Shown: positions 57,226 to 64,000 of the stretch, in pieces
Layout: every line of letters begins with the position of its first letter
Position numbering within the stretch: the first letter of the stretch is position 1
DNA from: Streptomyces gilvus
Lineage (GTDB): Bacteria; Actinomycetota; Actinomycetes; Streptomycetales; Streptomycetaceae
DNA length: 64,000 nucleotides
Assembly (NCBI RefSeq): GCF_022513565.1
Contig: NZ_JAKWBE010000002.1
Coordinates: 124,001 to 188,000, forward strand
Direction: 5' to 3'
Notes under the pieces: model-generated
Told to the model about the DNA's origin: nothing
Databases searched by the model: none
What the model saw: only the letters and a program-made list of their open reading frames with translations
Translations under genes and position numbers: made by a program

Positions 57226-58876
57226 CGTAGCCGATCCGGGTGCGCTGTCCGGCACCGGTACGCACGTCGAGGCCGAAGCGGGCGGCGGTGCGCGGGGCCA
57301 GTTCGGCCCGCAGTTCCAGGGGGCTGCCGTCTATGCCGAGCGCGGTGGCGCCGCCGGTGACGGTCGTGGCCGGAACGGTGGTGCCGGCGCCGCGCAGGGA
57401 CTTCAGCTCGCCGACCGGCTGCTGGACCAGCCGGGTCGTGCCGTCGATGGTCCGCAGGGCGAGCAGGCGGGGGAAGGTGTCGGCACTGCGCCAGGGGCTG
57501 GTGGGGATGTTCTGGCCGTAGTTTCAGCTGTTCATCCAGGCGATCATGACGCGCCGTCCGCCGGGGACGTCGTTGAAGGTGTTGGCGGCGTAGAAGTCCT
57601 GCCCGTAGTCGAATCAGTGGGCGCGCCGGGTGGCGGACAGGGCGGGCTTGTCGGCGGCGCTGAACTGGTCGGCCAGTACGTGGCCCCAGCCGCCGGTGTT
57701 GGCGTCCACCACCTGGATCCTGACCTGCCTGCCCTTGTAGGCGGCGGTGTTGAAGGAGGCCCAGTCCAGGTCTTCGGAGCCCGCACCGGTGGCGCTCTGC
57801 ACGACCTTGCCGTCGACGAGCAGGTTGACGCCGGTCTCCGCGGAGCGGGGCCGGGCCTGCGTGTCGGACAGGACCACCTGATCGAGGTTGATGTGTCCCC
57901 AGCCGCCCGTGTCGGCGTCCACCACCTTGATCCGGGCCTGCCGGCCCCGCAGATCGGACAGGTCCCAGGAGGCCCAGTTCAGGGCCTCGGCGTTGGCACC
58001 CGTGGCAGAGCGCACCACCTTCCCGTCGACGACGAGTTCCACGGCCGTGGGGGTGTCGGAGCCGGCTGGGTGGTAGCCGCCGCCGATGAGGAAGTCCAGG
58101 TACTTCTGGTCGATGGTGAAGGCCGGTGAGGTCAGGGTGCCGGTGGAGGCGTCACCGTTGAGGTAGCTGTTGACGAGGCCGTGGCCGAGGAACCCGGAGA
58201 CCTGCTGCTGGTCGGGCAGGGTGCCCTGGGCCGGACCGGTCCCGAAGGCGTCACCGGTGGCGGTCCAGTCGCCGATGGGGCTGGAGTAGGTGCCGCCTTC
58301 GAAGTCGGCGAGGGTTTCGCCGGCCGGTGTGGGCTCGTCGCCCAGCACGGAGCCGGGCTGGTAGGGGTGGTTGCCGCCGCCGACCTTGAAGTTGATGTAG
58401 TCGCTGGTCACCGTGAACGCGGGCGACGTCAGTGTGCCGGTGGAGGCGTCGCCGCCGTGGAAACTGTCGGCGAAGTCCTTGCCCTCGAAGCCGGTGACCG
58501 GGCTCTGGCCGTCGAGGGCTCCGGTCGCCGGCGCGTCGCCGAAGGCGTTCCCGGCGGCCGTCCAGTCGCCGAACGTGCCGGATTCGAAGTCCTGCAGCGT
58601 GGTGCCGCCGGGCGGGGTGTAGGTGCCGCTGTCGTCGGCGGTGAAGTGCGTGCCGTCGAAGTCGCCGACGAAGTACTGGGCCCCGGAACCTCCCGCAATC
58701 GCACCGGGGTTGAGGTTGACGGCCAGTACCCACTTGGTCCTGTCCGGGTTGCCGTCCACGGGCAGCGGGAACAGGTCCGGGCACTCCCACACCCCGCCGG
58801 TGGCGCCGGCCGGGCCGAAGTCGCTCCGGTGACTCCAGTGCTTGAGGTCGGGAGAGCTGTAGAAGGAGATCTTGTG
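57226..58876 (-). pseudogene. GH32 levanase/inulinase pseudogene, both ends missing, two in-frame TGA
   Basis: The frame starts abruptly near 58876 inside the catalytic domain (HKISFYSSPDLKHWSHRSDFG) and includes the GH32 motif VWECPDLF. It then carries two related inserted carbohydrate-binding-like modules (each with FHGG/YLNG-DASTGTLTSPAF) and two jelly-roll repeats (VELVVDGKVVRSATGANAE and NLLVDGKVVQSATGAGSE). It resumes GH32 sequence with FDYGQDFYAANTFNDVPGG and IAWMN and ends at RIGYDT near 57226, where the island begins. The N-terminal WMNDPNG region and the last quarter are absent. TGA codons at 57614-57616 and 57524-57526 fall exactly where Trp is expected (AHW-FDYG; WMNSW-NYG). Not functional as encoded. 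Confidence 0.85.
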
Positions 58877-58879
58877 CAC

Positions 58880-59149
58880 CTCCTGACCGTCGGAGCCCGC
58901 CGGACCCTGCAGGAACTCCGGCTGCAGCGCCGCGTCGCACTGATCGGCTTCGACGACCTGCCGCTGGCCGAGCTCCTCGAACCCGGCGTCTCCGTGATCG
59001 CCCAGGACCACGCCGCCATCGGCCGGGAAGCCGCGACCCTGCTCTTCGACCGCCTCGACGGGGAGCAGGGCCCCGCCCGCCACCGCGTCCTCGCCACCCG
59101 CTACCTCGCCCGCGGCTCCGGCGAACTCCAAGCCTCCGAAAGAGGCTGA
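58880..59149 (+). pseudogene. C-terminal fragment of a LacI-family regulator
   Basis: About 89 residues: LLTVGARRTLQELRLQRRVAL, then IGFDDLPLAELLEPGVSVIAQD, REAATLLFDRLDGEQG and ATRYLARGSGEL, matching the end of LacI proteins, including the one at 47681 (VGFDDFPLADILSPGISVIAQ, RGSGEIRAG). The DNA-binding domain and most of the ligand domain are missing. The fragment begins within a few bases of the point where the GH32 frame on the other strand begins, so one deletion removed both 5' ends and the promoter region between them. Confidence 0.85.
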
Positions 59150-59186
59150 GCTGGAGCCGTGTCATCACCGCGCCGGGAACCGCTCT

Positions 59187-59990
59187 TCACACCTCCAGCC
59201 AGAAACCGGTGCGCGTCCGCCAGAGGTCGAGCAGCGCCAGGTCGCCGCGGGTCTCGACGGCGGGAGCCGGGCGGCGGTAGAGGAACAGGAGCAGGTCCGT
59301 CACCGGTCCGCGGGCCGACGCGGAGGCCGCTCCGCTTCCGGTGCGCCAGACAGGGCGGTCGCCGCGCAGATCGACCAACCACTCCCCCACCCCGGGCGCC
59401 TCGAACCGCAGCGCACGACCGGGGCCCAGCAGGCCCGGCGCGTCCGGTCCCTCCGCGTACGCCTCGGGAAGCGTCGCGAACTCCAGCCACTCCAGCACCG
59501 CGCCGACCGCGAGATCCTCGTCGAGGGTGAAGCCGGCGCCGGTCGCCAGCGCCGCGTCGGCGCGGTGGACGACCGTCTCGTACGTCATCCTCCGCGCCCA
59601 GAACATCGCCGACTGCTCGATGGACTCCTCGTCGCTCGGGGTCCATACGGCGGTGTCGGGCCCGGCGCCCCGGAGGGCCGCGGCGAGTGCCCTGGCGCCC
59701 TCGCCGAGCCAGGCGCCCAGCGCTTCGCCGTCCAAGTGGGCGTACGCGGCCGGGTCGTTGACCGAGTCGTCGGGCACGGGTGCCTTCGCCCGGGTCCGTA
59801 CAACCTCCTCCGCCCACCGGTGGTCCCCGCCCACGTGCCGCAGCAGCCGGGCCAGGTCCCAGCCGGGGCAGGTCGGCACCGGTGTGGTCGTGTCCGCCCC
59901 GGCGACCTGGGCTCTGAGCAGGTCCGTCTGACGGACGATCTCCTGACAGCAGCGTTCGAAGGCCGGCGAGGTCACACGGTCATCATGCAC
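59187..59990 (-). CDS. Maleylpyruvate isomerase/mycothiol-dependent (MDMPI-fold) protein
   Basis: 267 residues from GTG 59990, with GGGAG six bases upstream; a GTG at 59975 is also possible. The DinB-like MDMPI N-terminal domain shows TTPVPTCPGWDLARLLRHVGGDHRWAEEVV (the CPGW motif and a metal-ligand His), with further His in ARRMTYETVVHRADA. The C-terminal domain (WRTGSGAASASARGPVTDLLLFLYRR) is of the MDMPI C-terminal/SCP2-like type. Family members use mycothiol or a metal for isomerisation or thiol transfer. Single gene, divergent from the mannosyltransferase. Confidence 0.9.
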   Translation of the reverse strand: MHDDRVTSPAFERCCQEIVRQTDLLRAQVAGADTTTPVPTCPGWDLARLLRHVGGDHRWAEEVVRTRAKAPVPDDSVNDPAAYAHLDGEALGAWLGEGARALAAALRGAGPDTAVWTPSDEESIEQSAMFWARRMTYETVVHRADAALATGAGFTLDEDLAVGAVLEWLEFATLPEAYAEGPDAPGLLGPGRALRFEAPGVGEWLVDLRGDRPVWRTGSGAASASARGPVTDLLLFLYRRPAPAVETRGDLALLDLWRTRTGFWLEV

Positions 59991-60080
59991 CGGCCGCTCC
60001 CGCCACCGCCCTTGGTCGCGCGGTCCACGACCGCCATGAGTCACGGGGCGACCCGCACGGGCGTTCCCTACGATGAGCCG

Positions 60081-61805
60081 GTGACGAGTGACACCCCCAC
60101 ACGGTCCGCCACCGACGACGACGCCGGCCGGAGCGCCGAGGCCACCGCCTGGGCGCAGCGCCTGCGCCGGTTCGGGTACCCGGGAGGTCCTCGGACCGGT
60201 CCTCGCGAGCGCCTGGTTCCGCCCTTTCCCCAACCGGGCGTCCGGGTCTGGCAGTTCCTCGGCATCGGACCCGGTCTGTCGTCCCGCCTCGCCCGCTGGA
60301 CGGGCTGGGCCGGTCCCCTGCTCGTCGCCGTGTTCGCCGGTGTCCTGCGGTTCTGGCGGCTGGGGCAGCCCCACGCGGTGATCTTCGACGAGACGTACTA
60401 CGCCAAGGACGCCTGGTCGATGCTGCGGCTCGGTTACGAGGGCACCTGGCCGGACCGCAAGATCGCCGACCCGGACATCCTCGCCCATCCGCAGGTCATC
60501 CCGCTCTCCGATCCCGGCAGCTTCGTCGCGCATCCGCCGATGGGCAAGTGGGTGATCTCCGTCGGCGAGGGGCTGTTCGGTCTCGATCCGTTCGGCTGGC
60601 GGTTCATGACGGCGCTGCTCGGCACGGTGTCGGTGCTCATGCTGTGCCGGATAGGCCGCAGGCTGTTCCGCTCGACGGCGCTGGGCTGTCTGGCCGGGGC
60701 GCTGCTGGCCGTGGACGGCCTGCACCTGGTGATGAGCCGTACCGCGCTGCTGGACCTGGTCGTCATGTTCTTCGCCCTGGCGGCGTTCGGCTGTCTGCTC
60801 GTCGACCGGGACCGGGCACGGGCCCGCCTCGCGGCCGCCCTGCCTCTCGACGCGGACGGCTTCGCGCGGCCCGACCACGACGCCGGTTCCCGCACGCGCA
60901 CGGGCGCGCGTCCCTGGCGTCTGGCGGCGGGCGTCTTCCTGGGACTGGCGGCCGCGAGCAAGTGGAACGGCCTGTACTTCCTGGTCTTCTTCACCGTGCT
61001 GACCGTCCTGTGGGACGTCGGCTCCCGCCGCGTGGCCGGGGCGCGCCGCCCGTACCGCGCCGTGCTGCGCCGGGACCTGGGCTGGTCCGTGCTCTCCCTC
61101 GTGCCGGTCGCCGTGGTGACGTATCTGCTCACCTGGACCGGATGGTTCCTGTCCGACAAGGGCTACGGCCGGCACTGGGCGGACGGCCGCGGCGGCACCT
61201 GGGCGTGGATCCCGGCGCCGCTGCGCAGCCTGTGGCACTACGAGTACCTCGTCTACCAGTTCAACGTCGGCCTGCACACCCCGCACAAGTACCAGTCGAA
61301 CCCCTGGAGTTGGCTGGTCATGGGACGGCCCGTGGCCTTCTACTACGAGTCGCCGAAGTTCGGGCAGGAGGGCTGCCGTGCCACCGCGGGCTGCTCCCAG
61401 GAGATCCTCGCCCTGGGCACACCGCTGCTGTGGTGGACGGCGTGCGCGGCCCTCGTCTATCTGTTGTTCCGGTGGGCGCTGCGCCGGGACTGGCGGGCGG
61501 GCGCGGTGCTGTGCGCGGTGGCGGCCGGCTATCTGCCGTGGTTCCACTACCAGGACCGTACGATCTTCTCCTTCTACGCCGTCGCGTTCGTGCCGTACCT
61601 CTGTCTGGCCGTGGCCATGCTCGTCGGTGCCCTGCTGGGGCCGCGGTCCGCGCCGGAGAGGCGCCGGATCGCGGGGGCGGTGAGCGCCGGGGCGCTGGTG
61701 CTGCTGATCGTCTGGAACTTCATCTACTTCTTCCCGCTCTACACCGGCCTGACGATCCCCTACTCCGGCTGGCAGTCCCGGATGTGGCTCGACACCTGGA
61801 TCTGA
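60081..61805 (+). CDS. pmt: Protein O-mannosyltransferase (GT39 family)
   Basis: 574 residues from GTG 60081; an ATG 15 codons upstream is less likely. Polytopic membrane enzyme. The first extracytoplasmic loop has VIFDETYYAKDAWSML with the catalytic Asp-Glu, then FVAHPPMGKWVIS. KWNGLYFLVFF, RSLWHYEYLVYQFNVGLHTPHKY and PWFHYQDRTIFSFYAVAF are conserved through PMT proteins. It moves mannose from polyprenyl-phosphate-mannose to Ser/Thr of exported proteins at the outer face. In Streptomyces Pmt is needed for protein glycosylation and as part of the phage phiC31 receptor pathway. The neighbours give no further hint; whether this is the main or a second copy cannot be told here. Confidence 0.93.
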   Translation: MTSDTPTRSATDDDAGRSAEATAWAQRLRRFGYPGGPRTGPRERLVPPFPQPGVRVWQFLGIGPGLSSRLARWTGWAGPLLVAVFAGVLRFWRLGQPHAVIFDETYYAKDAWSMLRLGYEGTWPDRKIADPDILAHPQVIPLSDPGSFVAHPPMGKWVISVGEGLFGLDPFGWRFMTALLGTVSVLMLCRIGRRLFRSTALGCLAGALLAVDGLHLVMSRTALLDLVVMFFALAAFGCLLVDRDRARARLAAALPLDADGFARPDHDAGSRTRTGARPWRLAAGVFLGLAAASKWNGLYFLVFFTVLTVLWDVGSRRVAGARRPYRAVLRRDLGWSVLSLVPVAVVTYLLTWTGWFLSDKGYGRHWADGRGGTWAWIPAPLRSLWHYEYLVYQFNVGLHTPHKYQSNPWSWLVMGRPVAFYYESPKFGQEGCRATAGCSQEILALGTPLLWWTACAALVYLLFRWALRRDWRAGAVLCAVAAGYLPWFHYQDRTIFSFYAVAFVPYLCLAVAMLVGALLGPRSAPERRRIAGAVSAGALVLLIVWNFIYFFPLYTGLTIPYSGWQSRMWLDTWI

Positions 61806-61815
61806 CGCCGGCCCG

Positions 61816-62170
61816 TCACAGGTCGGCCCAGTCGCCCGTCGGCCGACCCAGATGGGTGACCGGGCCGGGGTCGGGCACGTCGATCTCGTGGAAGCCGAGG
61901 CGGTCGTAGAAGGCCCTCGCCCCGGTGTTGGCGGTGACCATGCAGAGGTGGACGGCCTCGGTGCCGCGCTCGTGCAGCGCCCGCAGGAAGGTGCGCATCA
62001 GGGCGCGGCCGTGGCCCTGTCCCTGCCGGTCCGGGAGCAGATCGATGTGCAGATGGGCGGGGTAGGCGGCGACCTCGGGGACGAGCATGCGCAGGGGTCG
62101 TGCAGCAGCGCGATCATGGCCGCGTCCGGGGTGGTCGCCGGGCCGGCGGGCTTCGGGTGGCGGCCGGTGC
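61816..62170 (-). pseudogene. GNAT acetyltransferase remnant with frameshift
   Basis: The C-terminal half of a GNAT is clear: VPEVAAYPAHLHIDLLP, RQGQGHGRALMRTFLRAL (acetyl-CoA loop), HLCMVTANTGARAFYDRLGF. Just upstream, in another frame, PAGPATTPDAAMIALLHDP continues the same family pattern, in which AMIALLH-P is normally followed directly by (ER)MLVPE. One base is missing near 62100. Homology stops a few codons further at the CebR box (62175), so the first half of the gene is absent too. The gene is dead. Its stop lies 11 bases from the convergent mannosyltransferase stop. Confidence 0.75.
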
Positions 62171-62174
62171 CGCT

Positions 62175-62188
62175 TGGGAGCGCTCCCA
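62175..62188. promoter_or_regulatory. Second perfect CebR box (orphan)
   Basis: TGGGAGCGCTCCCA (62175-62188), identical to the box at 38892, at the point where the GNAT remnant breaks off. It lies 181 bp upstream of the GAF/PAS gene. It may be the leftover promoter of a lost cellulose-related gene joined here by a deletion, or it may control the sensor gene. The rest of the 62171-62368 gap shows no gene. Confidence 0.75.
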
Positions 62189-62368
62189 CAAGTCTGCGTC
62201 CCCGGGCAGCGTGCTTCGGCCATGATCGTCGGCCCGCCTCGGCGCCTCCCCCACACGCGGAACAGGGATCGTTCGCGATGGTCGGCTCCGCCCAGGTGCG
62301 CCACAGGCCCCTCGTGGCGCATTCTTGCTGTGTCACCCCGCTGGGCGGGCACGGACGAGGTAGGGCCG

Positions 62369-64000
62369 ATGACTGGGAGCGCGGAGGACGCACGGCACAC
62401 GCCCGGACAGCTGGCCGCGCTGCTGCTGGACACCTCGACGGAGGCGATCGGGGCAGCGGGAGGCTACGCGGGAGGGGTCTATCTGCGGTCCGGCACGCCC
62501 GGACTGCTGCGGCTCGCCGCGCTCGCCGGACTGCCCGGCCCGCTGTTCCGGCCCTGGTGGCGCATGCACGTCGACCGGCCGTTCCCGGTGGCCGACGCCT
62601 ACCGGCTCGGCGTCCAGGTCGTCCTGCCGAACGCCACCGAGACGATGCGCCGCTACCCGCAGTTCGCGGCCGGGCTGCCGTTCCAGTTCGGCTCGCTGTA
62701 CGTGCCGGTGGTGGCCGGGTCTACCACGTTCGGGGTGCTGACCGTGCTGCGTCCCTCCTCCGCCGACGCCGCCGAGCTCCAGCACCACCGTGACCGCATG
62801 GTCCGTCTGGCGGAGGAGCTGGGCGCGGCCCTGCTGCGCCTGGAGAACGGTGGCTCGCCAACGCCGGTGGCCTGGGACGGCGAACCGGTGTGCGTACGAC
62901 CGCCGGGTACACGTCCGTCGGCGGGGCGGACCGGGGGCTTCGCCTGGGACCCGGTGACGGACATCGTGACCGCCGACGAGCGTCTGCCCGTCCTGCTGGG
63001 CGCGCCGGGGGAGGAGTTCGCCGCCTGTGTCGAGACGCTGGCCCTGGCCGTGGCCCCGTCCGATCCGCAGCGGCTGCTGGCCGCCCTGCGGGAGACGGCC
63101 ACGGGCAGACCCCCGGCCCTGCCGCTGTACGTGACGGCCGAGGACGGCGCGCCCCGGCTGGTGGAGCTGTGGAGCCCCTACGCCGCCCCCGCCCCGCCCG
63201 GCGCCCCGTCGGGCGCGCACCCGGTCCGCGGCTTCGTCGTCGACCCCGGGCCCGGCGCGCTCGCCGACGCGGCGGCCGATCTGCTGCCCGACGGCGTGCT
63301 GTGCCTGGACCGGCTCGGCATGATCCTCTACGCCAATCCGCGCGCCGCCCAACTGCTGCGCTGCCCGCGGACCCGGCTGCTGGGCCGGTCGCTGTGGGAG
63401 GGCGTGCCGTGGCTGAACCAGCCGGCCTTCGAGGACCATCTGCGCAGCGCGCTGCTCTCCCCGGACCCGGTGCGCTTCCACGTCGGCAGGCCGGCCGCGG
63501 ACACCGACGACGATGACCCGGCGCCGTTCGACGGTGCGTGGCTCGACGTGTCCGTCTACCCCGGTCCGTCCATCCTGACGTGCACGTTCCGTCCGGCGAC
63601 CCGGGTGGCGGACGCGACCGCCGACCTCGCGCCCGAACCCGGGGTGCCGCCCGGGACCTCCTCGGCCGGGATGCCGTCGATGGCGCCGCTGTACCGGCCC
63701 ATCGTCCTCGCGATCGCGCTGACCGAGGCGGTCACGGCCCGGCAGGTCTCGGCGGTGGTGATGCGGGAGCTGCTGCCCGCCTTCGGCGGCCGGCGGCTCG
63801 CCATCTACCTGCTGCAGGACCGGCATCTCTACCTGGCCTGGGAGAACGGTTTCCCCACCGGGTTCCTCACCCCGTTCGAGGGCGTGGGCCTGGACGCCCA
63901 TCTGCCCGGCGTGGAGACGCTGACCAGCGGCCGGCCGCTCTTCTTCGACTCCATGGACCAGCTCGCGGCCGCCTATCCCGGCATCGCGCTGGACGCGAAG
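62369..64000 (+). CDS. GAF/PAS sensor protein, N-terminal 544 residues (runs off the window)
   Basis: Open from ATG 62369 (AGGG just upstream) to the end of the window with no stop. A first GAF-like domain is seen at about 1-150 (TSTEAIGAAGGYAGGVYLRSG, LPFQFGSLYVPVVAGSTTFGVLTVL). Next comes a linker domain, then a PAS domain at about 305-410 (LLPDGVLCLDRLGMILYANPRAAQLLRCPRTRLLGRSLWE). A second GAF begins at about 450 (PIVLAIALTEAVTARQVSAVVMRELLPAFGGRRLAIYLL). This arrangement is typical of Streptomyces SpoIIE-family PP2C phosphatases, whose catalytic domain would lie beyond the window. The output domain is inference. Confidence 0.85.
   Translation, partial: MTGSAEDARHTPGQLAALLLDTSTEAIGAAGGYAGGVYLRSGTPGLLRLAALAGLPGPLFRPWWRMHVDRPFPVADAYRLGVQVVLPNATETMRRYPQFAAGLPFQFGSLYVPVVAGSTTFGVLTVLRPSSADAAELQHHRDRMVRLAEELGAALLRLENGGSPTPVAWDGEPVCVRPPGTRPSAGRTGGFAWDPVTDIVTADERLPVLLGAPGEEFAACVETLALAVAPSDPQRLLAALRETATGRPPALPLYVTAEDGAPRLVELWSPYAAPAPPGAPSGAHPVRGFVVDPGPGALADAAADLLPDGVLCLDRLGMILYANPRAAQLLRCPRTRLLGRSLWEGVPWLNQPAFEDHLRSALLSPDPVRFHVGRPAADTDDDDPAPFDGAWLDVSVYPGPSILTCTFRPATRVADATADLAPEPGVPPGTSSAGMPSMAPLYRPIVLAIALTEAVTARQVSAVVMRELLPAFGGRRLAIYLLQDRHLYLAWENGFPTGFLTPFEGVGLDAHLPGVETLTSGRPLFFDSMDQLAAAYPGIALDAK

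Noticed and set aside
57524..57616. TGA recoding (selenocysteine or Trp) in the GH32 gene
   Set aside because: The gene lacks both ends, no selenocysteine insertion element is apparent, and Streptomyces reads TGA as stop. Ordinary pseudogene decay is enough.
1..64000. A secondary-metabolite gene cluster
   Set aside because: No polyketide synthase, peptide synthetase, terpene cyclase or other core biosynthetic enzyme was seen; the exporters and the ABM-fold protein alone do not make a cluster.

Overview
The window is high-GC actinobacterial DNA that reads as Streptomyces. Third codon positions are strongly G/C, genes are packed with 4-base ATGA/GTGA overlaps, GTG and TTG starts follow GGAGG-type ribosome sites, and the gene families are typical of the genus: a DasR-type chitinase promoter, CebR boxes, a mycothiol-dependent MDMPI-fold protein, a sortase-E LAXTG substrate and a SpoIIE-type sensor. 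It looks like an accessory or chromosome-arm region, rich in secreted hydrolases, transporters and one-gene regulators.

Layout. 1-2.7 kb: start of an APC amino-acid permease, a 14-TM drug exporter, a DUF4097 lipoprotein and an odd tRNA-like gene. 2.9-8 kb: chitinase behind two tandem DasR sites, PfkB kinase, and a leaderless MarR gene with its exporter. 8-18.9 kb: GH25 lysozyme behind a 5 x 25 bp hairpin repeat, SGNH esterase, a DUF485/sodium-solute symporter pair, a secreted lipase, an alpha/beta hydrolase, an FAD protein, a small P-loop kinase and a MOSC-flavin-[2Fe-2S] reductase. 18.9-25.3 kb: a GntR-controlled ABC importer with a downstream HAD-phosphatase/endonuclease-type phosphatase fusion, probably for an organophosphorus compound. 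25.3-33.8 kb: small conserved proteins, an ArsR regulator, phosphoglucomutase, a serine hydrolase, a second DUF485/symporter pair and a flavodoxin-like protein. 33.9-43.9 kb: a wall-anchored DUF1996 protein and a plant-polymer cluster (GH127 arabinofuranosidase, Svx-like metalloprotease, GH106 rhamnosidase) with a perfect CebR box between the first two. 44-49.8 kb: a fructose-type ABC transporter, LacI regulator and fructokinase-like kinase.

Between this sugar operon and a broken GH32 fructan hydrolase (57.2-58.9 kb) sits a 7.3-kb island. It holds a DUF6262 (TnpC-like) transposon gene, gene debris, and a two-gene operon coding for an alpha/beta hydrolase and a 1735-residue caspase-STAND NTPase-WD40 protein with about 21 very similar WD40 blades. 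This NLR-like pair is the best candidate for an unusual (anti-phage or self-killing) system. The GH32 gene has lost both ends and carries two TGA codons where tryptophan is expected. It is fused head to head with the last quarter of a LacI gene. The window closes with an MDMPI-fold protein, a protein O-mannosyltransferase, a frameshifted GNAT remnant that stops at an orphan CebR box, and the start of a GAF/PAS sensor protein.
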